Assembly: GCF_009905735.1 (NCBI RefSeq)
Contig: NZ_JAAALE010000003.1
Location: 186,001-250,000 of the forward strand
DNA length: 64,000 nt
Direction of reading: 5' to 3'
From: Porphyrobacter sp. SLTP
GTDB taxonomy: Bacteria > Pseudomonadota > Alphaproteobacteria > Sphingomonadales > Sphingomonadaceae
Position numbers and translations under genes: made by a program. Under the pieces are notes generated by a model that searched no databases, had not been told where the DNA came from, and saw nothing but the letters and a program-made list of their open reading frames with translations. Of the stretch, positions 24,955-32,763 are shown in pieces (positions within the stretch are counted from its first letter, which is position 1; each line of letters starts with the position of its first letter).

Positions 24955-27111
24955 TCAGAACCGCTTCTCGACAGAGATTCCGATGGTGCGCGGATAGGGG
25001 ACCTGGTTTTGCCCGCCGGGCCGGGTGATCGGTCGCTGGGCGTTTCCGATGTTGTCGGAAAAGAGACCGATCTCGAGCCCGTTCTTCTCGACTGCAATGC
25101 GGGCGAAACCGAGGCCGAACCAGGGAGCGAAGACGCCGTTGAAGACGCTTTGCTGCTGAGAGCGATAGGAATAGCGGCCGCTCAGCATCAGGTCCCAGCC
25201 GTCACCAATTGTTCCGGCATAATTGCCCGAGAGGGTGAAGGTATGCTTCGACGTGCCGGGCAGCTGATTGCCTTCCGATAGCCATGGCAGGGCCGTACCA
25301 ACCTCGGGAATCACATCGCGGATTTTGGTCGCGTTGATATTTCCGGAAGCCTGAAGCGAAAGGCCGGGAAGGGGTGTGCGCCAGGCCACCTCGGCATCGA
25401 TCCCTTTGCCGCGCACATCGCCAACCGGCACCACAATCGACTGGAGCGTGGGCGACAGCTCGATTTGTGCGTCGTTCCAGTCGAAGATGTAAGCCGAGAC
25501 CGCGACGTCGACGTCGCCCAGCCCCCACTTGATGCCTGCTTCATAGTTCCAGAGCGTGTCAGGCGGGGAGCTGTTCTCGAAGTTGGTCCCGAGCGCGCCG
25601 TTCGCGCCCGCAATGATCGAGCTCGAAGTGATCGCACCGGACCGGAAGCCCTTGGCGACTTCGCCGTAGATCATCAGATCGTCGTTGGGTTTGATCGATA
25701 CGTTGAACCGCGGATTGAAGGTGTTGTTCTTGGCGCGGTCGATGCCGACCGTGGGTATTGTCAGATTGCCTTCGATAAAGGTGATCGAGCTGTTCTCGGT
25801 GAAGGTCCGCTCTTCCTCGAAATAGCGTCCCCCTGCGGTAAGATCGATGACACCGTCGGCGAGGCTGTACGTGAATTCTCCGTAGACAGCCCAGGCCTCA
25901 CTTTCGAGGAGGTTGTCATTGAAGGTCGCAAGCCCTGTCTGTCCGGCCACAGGGAAATCGTCGAGATTGACGCTCTGTCCGCCCTTTGTCTCGCCGTTCT
26001 GGTAAAAGAGGCCCACGATCCACGTCAGCGGCCCGGAGCCATTGGATGAAAGGCGCAGATCCTCGTTGAAATTCTTGGTCCGTAGCGGCCAGAAACTGGC
26101 GAAATCGCCGATCCCCGGGATAAAGCCGCCATTGTTGACGATGACATTGTTGTCGATCCAGCCTGTGGTCGACAGCAGGGTCGCGAAGTCGAGATCATAT
26201 GCGATGTCCGCAGTGAGAAGCGTGTAGCGCGAATCCGCAATGCCGAAGGTCTGATCGAGGATCGGCGGATCAGCAGTCGTGATCCGGTTGGAAAAGTCCT
26301 GCTTGGAGCGATTGTGCCACGCTGCCAGCTGGATCATCAGGCGTTCAGTCGGCTCCATCCGCAGCTTGACGCGCCCATTGAAGGAACTGGCGCCGTTCGC
26401 ATTGTCTTCGCCGGTCGCGGCATTGTCGGCAAAGCCACCGATTTCGCGATAGGATACCACGGCGCGGAGTGCGACTTTGCCTTCCGAAATCGGGATATTG
26501 ATCATGGCATCGCCGCTTCCACCAGGATCGCCGCCGTCGGTGATGTTGCCCGTCAGGCGCGCAGCGCCTTCGACCGCGTAAAGCTCGGGGTCGTTGGTCA
26601 GGACTTTGATTGTGCCGCCAAGCGAGCCAAGACCGTACAGGGTGCCTGAAGGCCCGCGCAGCACTTCGACACGTTGCAGGTCATAGAAGTCGGCCGCGGG
26701 CGCGTAGGGCCGGCCCGGCAGGGAGAAGGCGAAGTTATCGAGATAGAAGCCGATGGTCGGATCGCCGTCCGTCTCGGCTGCGGCAACGCCGCGGATCTGG
26801 AACACGTTTGAGCCGACAGAGATGGTCGAGCCGATCGTCGCACTTGGAACAAGTGCGATCACGTCATCGATCTGCTCGATCCCGAGAGCTTGAAGCCGCC
26901 CACCGCTGATGGCCTGAACGGCTTGCGGGACATCGCTGATCGCTTGTTCGCGGCGCTGCGCTGTGACCACGATCGCCCCCGCGTCCTCCGACTGCGCTTG
27001 ATCATCCGTCGCTGCCTGCTGAGCCACAGCTGGGGCAGCGGACAGAACGACGGCGGATGCGAGTGAGGTCGCGGCACACAGACGCGCGATGCGTTGCATT
27101 GAAGACATCAT
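24955..27111 (-). CDS. TonB-dependent outer-membrane receptor
   Basis: This 718-residue receptor has a signal peptide (MQRIARLCAATSLASAVVL, cleaved near AVAQQ), a TonB-box-like GAIVVTAQRREQAISDVPQ, a plug domain with VEVLRGPSGTLYGLGS, and a barrel ending in ISVEKRF. It is the first gene of the Rieske operon and would import the oxygenase substrate. The promoter predicted at 27154-27182 and the two palindromes around it lie just upstream of the ATG at 27111, whose ribosome site is GGGGAGG. It is shorter than the other receptor in the window and shows only family-level similarity to it. Confidence 0.95.
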   Translation of the reverse strand: MMSSMQRIARLCAATSLASAVVLSAAPAVAQQAATDDQAQSEDAGAIVVTAQRREQAISDVPQAVQAISGGRLQALGIEQIDDVIALVPSATIGSTISVGSNVFQIRGVAAAETDGDPTIGFYLDNFAFSLPGRPYAPAADFYDLQRVEVLRGPSGTLYGLGSLGGTIKVLTNDPELYAVEGAARLTGNITDGGDPGGSGDAMINIPISEGKVALRAVVSYREIGGFADNAATGEDNANGASSFNGRVKLRMEPTERLMIQLAAWHNRSKQDFSNRITTADPPILDQTFGIADSRYTLLTADIAYDLDFATLLSTTGWIDNNVIVNNGGFIPGIGDFASFWPLRTKNFNEDLRLSSNGSGPLTWIVGLFYQNGETKGGQSVNLDDFPVAGQTGLATFNDNLLESEAWAVYGEFTYSLADGVIDLTAGGRYFEEERTFTENSSITFIEGNLTIPTVGIDRAKNNTFNPRFNVSIKPNDDLMIYGEVAKGFRSGAITSSSIIAGANGALGTNFENSSPPDTLWNYEAGIKWGLGDVDVAVSAYIFDWNDAQIELSPTLQSIVVPVGDVRGKGIDAEVAWRTPLPGLSLQASGNINATKIRDVIPEVGTALPWLSEGNQLPGTSKHTFTLSGNYAGTIGDGWDLMLSGRYSYRSQQQSVFNGVFAPWFGLGFARIAVEKNGLEIGLFSDNIGNAQRPITRPGGQNQVPYPRTIGISVEKRF

Positions 27112-27138
27112 GAATTTTCCTCCCCAGTGGCCACTTTT

Positions 27139-27152
27139 AAGCAGCTCTGCTT
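27139..27152. promoter_or_regulatory. Operator-like palindrome 1 (AAGCAGCTCTGCTT)
   Basis: A perfect inverted repeat with 6-bp arms AAGCAG and CTGCTT around CT. It lies just downstream of the predicted -10 of the receptor promoter and 28 bases before the receptor ATG. Its near-copy at 27181-27194 is centred exactly 42 bp away, about four helical turns. Likely site for the divergent TetR protein. Confidence 0.75.
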
Positions 27153-27153
27153 T

Positions 27154-27182
27154 TTTGTCTGCCTCGTCCTGCGAAGTGTCAA
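27154..27182 (-). promoter_or_regulatory. Predicted promoter of the Rieske operon
   Basis: On the minus strand TTGACA (27182-27177) is a perfect -35 box, followed after 17 bases by GACAAA (27159-27154), a weak -10. Palindrome 2 overlaps the -35 by two bases and palindrome 1 begins just after the -10, so a bound repressor would cover both ends of the promoter. Confidence 0.55.
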
Positions 27183-27194
27183 GCAGCGTTGCTT
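27181..27194. promoter_or_regulatory. Operator-like palindrome 2 (AAGCAGCGTTGCTT)
   Basis: Second copy of the palindrome with one mismatch between its arms (AAGCAG and TTGCTT). It touches the -35 box of the minus-strand promoter and lies 13 bases before a plus-strand TTGACA at 27208-27213 that could serve the TetR gene, so one site could control both directions. Confidence 0.72.
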
Positions 27195-27298
27195 TATTTT
27201 AGCGCTTTTGACAGGACACATCGGTGGGGCTTGCAATCGCCGTCGAGATGGTTGCGATCAGCTTGAGCCGGATGATCTTTGCAAAGTACAAGAGCGCG

Positions 27299-27997
27299 AT
27301 GAGCAACTCGATGACTGTCGATCCGAACCCAGTGCGCAAGGTGCGCTCGGGACGGGGTGTTCGCGGAAGTAGCGAAAGGCAGGCGGAGAAGGGTGAGCTT
27401 TTGCGCAGGGCTGCTTTGAACTCTGCGATCGAATGTCTGGCCGCCATGCCTTACTCTGAGGTTTCGACGACGCTCATAGCCGAACGGGCCAAGATTTCTC
27501 GCGGCGGCATGCAGTATTATTTCCCGACGCGACTCGACCTTTTGCGTTCGGTCGTGGCGCATCTGCATTCGCGCCGCCTCGAGATTTTCCGGAAAGACTT
27601 GCTGGCCATCCGTGACCACAGCGATCTGATTGGGACGATGATCGACCTTCACTGGCAGCATCTCAACGAACTGGAGTTCAAGGCCTATCAAGAGCTGGTA
27701 TTGGCAGCGCGGTCAGAGCGGCAGTTGGCGGACCTGCTGATGTCCAGCTACCGCAGCTTTCTCGAAGAATGGCACAGCATCGCGCGTGAGCTGATCGGTT
27801 GGGATGCTGAAAACCCTGCCGCGGCGCGTGCGGGTAACGTTGCGCATTACCTCCTCGAAGGCATGGCCTACGGCCGACTTGGTGGGCAGCTCCGCGATGA
27901 CGAGATCGACGAGATCAAGGAATTTGCCAAGCAGACCATGCGGGCCGCCTCTCGCGAAACCGAGACGGCCAGAATGGTGAATGATAGCGACACGTAA
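27299..27997 (+). CDS. TetR/AcrR family transcriptional regulator
   Basis: The 232-residue protein has an N-terminal TetR helix-turn-helix at about residues 38-75 (VSTTLIAERAKISRGGMQYYF) and a helical ligand-binding domain. About 30 basic and polar residues precede the HTH. ATG 27299 is preferred among several in-frame starts because AAGAG precedes it and the earlier candidate lies in a hydrophobic non-homologous stretch; 27311 is also possible. It is divergent from the Rieske operon and almost certainly represses it from the two palindromes in between, with the substrate or a product as inducer. Confidence 0.9.
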   Translation: MSNSMTVDPNPVRKVRSGRGVRGSSERQAEKGELLRRAALNSAIECLAAMPYSEVSTTLIAERAKISRGGMQYYFPTRLDLLRSVVAHLHSRRLEIFRKDLLAIRDHSDLIGTMIDLHWQHLNELEFKAYQELVLAARSERQLADLLMSSYRSFLEEWHSIARELIGWDAENPAAARAGNVAHYLLEGMAYGRLGGQLRDDEIDEIKEFAKQTMRAASRETETARMVNDSDT

Positions 27998-28175
27998 CGA
28001 GAGAACTATCCAGCAGACCGTCTAGCTTTTCCGGATCGACTGTGGCGCCAAAGCAGGGTCTTCGCCTTCGGGGCACGGCCTGAAACAGCGTGAAACACGC
28101 GGCATCAAAATCCAGCCAAAAATGGCAGATTTCTGGGGTTTTTTCAAGGTCTTGATGCCACTCCCGCAGGAGTTT
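27998..28175. other. Non-coding gap between the TetR gene and tRNA-Leu
   Basis: I see no gene here. A short hairpin ACTCC-TGCG-GGAGT lies at about 28159-28172, just past the tRNA 3' end on the minus strand, and may help end or process the tRNA transcript. No integrase remnant and no copy of the tRNA 3' end could be found. Confidence 0.4.
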
Positions 28176-28262
28176 TGGTGCCCAGAAGAGGACTCGAACC
28201 TCCACGCCCTTGCGAGCGCCAGCACCTGAAGCTGGTGCGTCTACCAATTCCGCCATCTGGGC
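28176..28262 (-). tRNA. tRNA-Leu (anticodon CAG)
   Basis: The 87-base gene folds as a class II tRNA. The acceptor stem is GCCCAGA/TCTGGGC (28262-28256 with 28186-28180), the anticodon stem CCAGC/GCTGG holds the loop TTCAGGT with anticodon CAG, there is a long variable arm, and the T-arm contains GGTTCGAGTCC. The CCA end is encoded (28178-28176). The lower-GC Rieske island lies on its 3' side, the side where integrating elements usually insert. Confidence 0.97.
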
Positions 28263-28523
28263 ACGGTGCATCCGGTCATCGCTGCCGGAAGCTGGGTAGG
28301 CGCGGGCCATTAGCGGGGGGGTGGGGGTGCTGTCAATGCAAACCTTGCCCGCCGTGCTGGCGATGCCTGACCGGCGGCTTCGGCCTGCCGGAACGCACGC
28401 AAAGCGGCTTGGCCATTCCGGCGATTCCCGTCACCGGAACCCTTGCCTCGCCCGCTTCGTTGAAGCAAAGCGCGGCCAGCACAACGCCCTGCACTGTCTC
28501 AGGCCACGAAGAGCAACCAAACC
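28263..28523. other. Non-coding gap before the NDUFA9-like gene
   Basis: No supported gene. It must hold the promoters of the tRNA gene (minus strand) and of the NDUFA9-like gene (plus strand). A G-run at 28315-28327 and short CCGGCGGCTTCGGCCTGCCGG-type pairing at about 28370-28391 (perhaps a weak hairpin) are the only structures seen. Confidence 0.35.
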
Positions 28524-29489
28524 ATGCCTACCTCCTCCCCGCTTTCCGGCCAGCTGGTCACGATTTTCGGCGGCACCGGCTATATCGGCAATTATGTCGC
28601 GCAGGCGCTGCTCGCGCGCGGCGCCCGGGTCCGGCTCGCCAGCCGCGCACCCGGCAAGGCGCAGGATCTCAAACCGCTCGCCAATCTCGGCCAATTGCAG
28701 TTGATGCCCTGTGATATCACCCGCGAGGAGCATCTCGCCGCCGCGCTCGATGGGGCGAGCCATGTGGTCAACCTTGTCGGAGCATTCACCGGCGATCTCG
28801 AAAAGCTGATGGGTGAGGCGCCTGGCACCATCGCCCGGCTGGCGGCAGCGAACGGGGCCAAGGCCTTGGTCCAGATCAGCGCGATCGGCGCAGACGCCAA
28901 TTCGCCCACCGCTTACGCGCGCGGCAAGGCGCTGGGCGAGCAACGCGTGCGCGCTGCATTCCCCACCGCCACGATCCTGCGACCCTCGATCGTGTTCGGC
29001 AAGGACGACAACTTCCTCAACCTGTTCGGCGGGATGATCGAGATGCTGCCGGTGCTCCCGGTGTTCGGGCCGGAGGCAAAATTGCAGCTGGTCTATGCCG
29101 ATGACGTGGCCGAGGCGGTTGCGGTCGCGCTGGAACACCCCGAGCTGCACGGCGGCTACACCTATGAACTGGGCGGGCCGGAGCAGCTCAGCATGATGGA
29201 AATCCACGAGCGGATTGCCGAAGCCCAAGGGCGCAAGCGGACTTTCCTCGCCGTGCCCGATGGCCTCAGCGCGACCTTCGCTGCGTTGCCTGGCACGCCG
29301 ATGAGCCGCGACCAGTGGGCGCTGCTCAAGCCCGGCAGCACGGTCGCGCCGGGTGCGCGCGGGTTTGCCGAGCTCGGGATCGAACCCAAGCCGCTTGGCC
29401 TGTTCCTCGACAAGTGGATGCTGCGTTACCGCAAGCATGGCCGGTTCGGCGCGGCCAATGAGCGCGCGAAGGTGCGCAAGGCCGGCTGA
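28524..29489 (+). CDS. NDUFA9-like NAD(P)-binding protein (complex I accessory / atypical SDR)
   Basis: The 321-residue protein is an atypical extended SDR with the N-terminal NAD(P) motif GGTGYIGNYVAQ at about 16-27 and conserved VVNLVGAF, ISAIGADANSPTAYARGKALGE and ILRPSIVFG blocks. This is the pattern of the mitochondrial complex I subunit NDUFA9 and its alphaproteobacterial relatives. The usual YxxxK is present as YARGK. It probably binds NADPH without a fast reaction and may help complex I or ubiquinone-linked metabolism; no nuo genes are near. It stands alone, ending at a hairpin shared with the convergent hydrolase gene. Confidence 0.88.
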   Translation: MPTSSPLSGQLVTIFGGTGYIGNYVAQALLARGARVRLASRAPGKAQDLKPLANLGQLQLMPCDITREEHLAAALDGASHVVNLVGAFTGDLEKLMGEAPGTIARLAAANGAKALVQISAIGADANSPTAYARGKALGEQRVRAAFPTATILRPSIVFGKDDNFLNLFGGMIEMLPVLPVFGPEAKLQLVYADDVAEAVAVALEHPELHGGYTYELGGPEQLSMMEIHERIAEAQGRKRTFLAVPDGLSATFAALPGTPMSRDQWALLKPGSTVAPGARGFAELGIEPKPLGLFLDKWMLRYRKHGRFGAANERAKVRKAG

Positions 29490-29498
29490 GGGCAGTAG

Positions 29499-29534
29499 CG
29501 GCAGCTGCGGGAGGCGTTACCCTCCCGCCTGCCG
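29499..29534. terminator. Hairpin between convergent genes (likely bidirectional terminator)
   Basis: Outer arms CGGCAG/CTGCCG and inner arms GCGGGAGG/CCTCCCGC form a long stem around CGTTAC, with two or three unpaired bases on one side. It sits between the NDUFA9-like gene and the convergent hydrolase gene. The plus-strand side is followed by TCAAAAAGG rather than a T-run, so termination efficiency is uncertain. Confidence 0.65.
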
Positions 29535-29544
29535 TCAAAAAGGC

Positions 29545-30426
29545 TCAGGCCAGCGCGGCGGCGTAAAGCGCCTTGAGGTCAGCCTCCCCGCGCGCGGCGG
29601 CGGTGGCGTCATAGGCCGGGCTGTCGGCCACCATCCAGCCGTGATCGCCCGGATAGACGGTCACCACCGCTCCGACCTTGGCTGCCTCGGCTGCTTCGGC
29701 GAAGGTGGTCTTGTCGGCGGGGGCTTCGGCGTCATCATCCTGCGCTACGGCGATCAGCAGGCTGGCATCGACCTTGTCGAGCAGCTTGTGCGGGCTCATG
29801 GGATTGTCAGGCCGCACCAGCCCGCCGCCGTGGAAGCTGGCTGCGGCCTTGATCCGCGCTGGCACTGCCGCCGCGCTCCAGATCGTGAACGGCCCGCCCA
29901 TGCAATAGCCCTGCGTGCCGATTCCGTGCGCCTGATCGACGCCTTCCTGCCGGTCGAGCCAGTCAACGATGGCGGTGGCATCCCGCATGATCGCGGCGGC
30001 ATCCAGTTTCTTGCGCCACGGGCCGACCTTCTGGAAGCCGCCGTCAGCGATGAAGGTGGCGAAATCGGCGAACTGTTCGCCGGTGACGTCACGGTAATAG
30101 GGGTTCACCACCAGCACGGCGTAGCCTGCCTGCGCCAGCTTGCGGGCGATATTGCGCTTCGCTTCTCGGATGCTGGCAATGTCGGGCCACAGGATGACCG
30201 CGGGGTGATTGCCGCTTTCGGGCTGGACGAAGAACCCGTCCAGCGTGCCATCGGCGGTGGCGAAATTGACTCCGCGCTCCTTGAGGCCGGGGAGCGGGTT
30301 TTGCGCTACGCTTTCGGCTTCACCCGAGGCGCAGGCGGCCAGCGCCGCAGCTCCGGTCAAAGCGCCGAACTGGCGGCGGCTGATGGTGGCTTTGGCCCAT
30401 TCGGCCAGCTTGCTTTCTTCGCACAT
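29545..30426 (-). CDS. Dienelactone hydrolase family protein with Tat/lipoprotein signal
   Basis: The 293-residue protein has an N-terminal twin-arginine-like segment (SRRQFGAL, residues 17-24) followed by the lipobox LAAC with C32, so it is probably exported and lipid-anchored. The body is a dienelactone hydrolase fold: TADGTLDGFFVQPE, the nucleophile elbow GYCMGG with Cys, and the histidine in PGDHGWM. It would hydrolyse lactones or esters in the periplasm. ATG 30426 is chosen because AGGAGAG precedes it and the signal begins there. It is divergent from the PQQ dehydrogenase gene, 117 bases apart. Confidence 0.88.
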   Translation of the reverse strand: MCEESKLAEWAKATISRRQFGALTGAAALAACASGEAESVAQNPLPGLKERGVNFATADGTLDGFFVQPESGNHPAVILWPDIASIREAKRNIARKLAQAGYAVLVVNPYYRDVTGEQFADFATFIADGGFQKVGPWRKKLDAAAIMRDATAIVDWLDRQEGVDQAHGIGTQGYCMGGPFTIWSAAAVPARIKAAASFHGGGLVRPDNPMSPHKLLDKVDASLLIAVAQDDDAEAPADKTTFAEAAEAAKVGAVVTVYPGDHGWMVADSPAYDATAAARGEADLKALYAAALA

Positions 30427-30543
30427 TGCATTCTCTCCTGCGGCCCCCGCCATGGCGACAGATAGGCAGGAGCGGCGGGCATGGACAAGCGCTGATTGTG
30501 GGGGCAACATAGGTGGCAAAAGAAAACAGGGAGAGTGGGATCG

Positions 30544-32721
30544 ATGGACCTGAAGCGGTGGACGCTGGGCGCGGCATTATTGCTGTCGACTGGCACGCTG
30601 GCCAATTGCAGCCAGATTTTCGGAGGCGCTGACGGAGGCGAGGAGGGGCGCATCACGTCCGCTGTGCTGATCGGGGCGGATGGCGATTCGGCCAACTGGG
30701 TGAGCCATGGGCGCACCTATTCCGAACAGCGCTTCTCGCCGCTGGATGGGGTGAACCGCGAGAATGTCGGCCAGCTTGGTCTTGCCTGGTATGCCGATAT
30801 GGACACCGGTCGCGGGCAGGAGTCGACCCCGCTGGTAATCGACGGCAAGCTCTACCTCACCACCGCGTGGAGCAAGGTGAAGGCGTTTGACGCGACCACC
30901 GGCGCCAAGCTGTGGGAGTATGACCCGCAGGTTCCGGGCGAAACCGCCGTAAAGGCCTGCTGCGATGTCGTGAACCGCGGGCTGGCCGCATGGGGCGACA
31001 AGCTGTTCTTCGGCACGCTGGATGGCCGTCTGATCGCGCTCGACCGCGAGACGGGCAAGGTCGCGTGGGAGAAGGTCACGGTCGATCAGTCCAAGAGCTA
31101 CACCATCACCGGCGCGCCGCGCGTGATCGATGGCAAGGTGATCATCGGCAATGGCGGGGCCGAGTTCGGCGTGCGCGGGTTCGTCGCGGCCTATGACGCG
31201 GGCAGCGGCGAGCAGTTGTGGAAGTTCTATACCGTGCCCGAAGGCGGGGATGCGAAGGATCAGCCCGCCTATCTCCAGAAGGCCGCGGAAACGTGGAACA
31301 TGGACGTGCTCGGCGCCAATGACGCGATTGGCGGCGGTGGGACGGTGTGGGATTCGATGGCCTACGATCCCGAGCTTGATCTCCTCTATATCGGGGTCGG
31401 CAATGGCAGCCCGTGGAACCGCGCCTATCGCAGCCCCGGCAAGGACGGGACGGGGGAGGGGGACAATCTCTACCTCTCCAGCATCGTCGCGATCCGGCCC
31501 AAGACGGGCGAGTACGTCTGGCACTACCAGACCACGCCGGGTGAGACGTGGGACTTCACCGCCACGCAGCACATCATGCTCGCCGACATGGAGATCGACG
31601 GGAAGCCCCGCAAAGTGCTGATGCAGGCGCCCAAGAACGGGTTCTTCTATGTGATCGACCGCGAGACGGGGCAGTTCATCTCGGCCAAGCCCTATGTCGG
31701 CCTCAACTGGGCGACGGGGATTGATCCCAAGACCGGCCGCCCGATCGAGAACCCCGAGACCCGGATCGACAAGACCGGCAAGCCCGCGCTGGTGCTGCCG
31801 GGGCCGCTGGGCGGGCACAATTGGCACCCGATGGCCTATAGCCCGACCGAGAATCTGGTTTACATTCCGGCCTTCGAAGCGGGGATGATGTATGCGCCCG
31901 AGGCCAACTGGAAGCCTGATCGCGCGCGTGGCTTCAATGTCGGCTTCAGCTTGGCAGGGGAACTGCCGTCTGACGGGGGCTTCAGGAAGGAGGTCGCCGG
32001 TACGCTCAAGGGTCGGCTGGTGGCGTGGGACCCGGTGGCGCAGAAGGCGCGCTGGACGGTCGAGCATCCGGGGCCGTGGAACGGCGGCTTGCTGGCGACC
32101 GGCGGCGGCCTTGTGTTCCAGGGCACCACGGGCAGCGAGTTCAACGCCTATGACGCCGCCAATGGCAAGAAGCTGTGGAGTTTCGCCGCGCAGACCGGTG
32201 TGGTCGCGCCGCCGGTGACCTACACCGTCAATGGCGAGCAATATGTCGCGGTGCTGGCGGGTTGGGGCGGGGCCTATGCCCTGTCGGTCGATGGCGATCT
32301 GATCAACCGCAAGGCTCCGGTGCGCAACATCTCGCGCCTGCTGGTGTTCAAGATCGGCGGGACGGCGAAACTGCCGCCCGAACCGGCGCTGGCTGACCTG
32401 CCGCTCGACCCGCCGCCGAGCACCGCTTCGCCCGAGGTGATCGCAGTCGGTCAAGTGAAGTATGGCCGTTACTGCGCGGTGTGCCATGCACCGGGCGCCG
32501 TGGGCTCAACCGTCTTGCCCGACCTGCGCCGCGCCGGCTCGCTCGAAAGCGCGGCCGCGTGGAGCGCAGTGGTGCATGACGGCGTGCTGAAAAACAACGG
32601 TATGGCGAGCTTCAAAGGCTCTTTGTCGAAAGAGGAGATCGAAGCGATCCGTGCCTATGTCATCAGCCGGGCCAACGCAGACAAAGCCATAGAAGCGGGA
32701 AGAAAGGTCGCTCGCCGCTAA
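30544..32721 (+). CDS. PQQ-dependent quinohaemoprotein alcohol dehydrogenase
   Basis: This 725-residue periplasmic enzyme oxidises alcohols with PQQ and passes electrons to a fused haem c. It has an N-terminal signal (LLLSTGTLANCSQ, possibly a lipoprotein at C24), the PQQ propeller with GAKLWEYDPQV, the vicinal disulfide C139-C140 (KACCDV), repeated GKKLW-type tryptophan-docking motifs, and a C-terminal cytochrome c domain with C644-x-x-C647-H648 and a likely Met ligand in NNGMASF. ATG 30544 has AGGGAGAG before it. The two small genes after it may be co-transcribed. PQQ must come from synthesis genes elsewhere or from outside. Confidence 0.95.
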   Translation: MDLKRWTLGAALLLSTGTLANCSQIFGGADGGEEGRITSAVLIGADGDSANWVSHGRTYSEQRFSPLDGVNRENVGQLGLAWYADMDTGRGQESTPLVIDGKLYLTTAWSKVKAFDATTGAKLWEYDPQVPGETAVKACCDVVNRGLAAWGDKLFFGTLDGRLIALDRETGKVAWEKVTVDQSKSYTITGAPRVIDGKVIIGNGGAEFGVRGFVAAYDAGSGEQLWKFYTVPEGGDAKDQPAYLQKAAETWNMDVLGANDAIGGGGTVWDSMAYDPELDLLYIGVGNGSPWNRAYRSPGKDGTGEGDNLYLSSIVAIRPKTGEYVWHYQTTPGETWDFTATQHIMLADMEIDGKPRKVLMQAPKNGFFYVIDRETGQFISAKPYVGLNWATGIDPKTGRPIENPETRIDKTGKPALVLPGPLGGHNWHPMAYSPTENLVYIPAFEAGMMYAPEANWKPDRARGFNVGFSLAGELPSDGGFRKEVAGTLKGRLVAWDPVAQKARWTVEHPGPWNGGLLATGGGLVFQGTTGSEFNAYDAANGKKLWSFAAQTGVVAPPVTYTVNGEQYVAVLAGWGGAYALSVDGDLINRKAPVRNISRLLVFKIGGTAKLPPEPALADLPLDPPPSTASPEVIAVGQVKYGRYCAVCHAPGAVGSTVLPDLRRAGSLESAAAWSAVVHDGVLKNNGMASFKGSLSKEEIEAIRAYVISRANADKAIEAGRKVARR

Positions 32722-32763
32722 GCCAAACTCAGTCAAACTCAGCCAAACAAGGGGTCGCACCAT

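Noticed and set aside
27998..28262. Attachment-site repeat of the tRNA-Leu 3' end
   Set aside because: I searched the left end of the island (19748-20430) by eye for the T-arm and acceptor sequence and found no copy; no integrase gene is present either.
32722..32757. Tandem AAACTCAG-type repeat, considered as a CRISPR or regulatory array
   Set aside because: Only two to three units of about 11 bases with no spacers; most likely slippage in a short intergenic gap.
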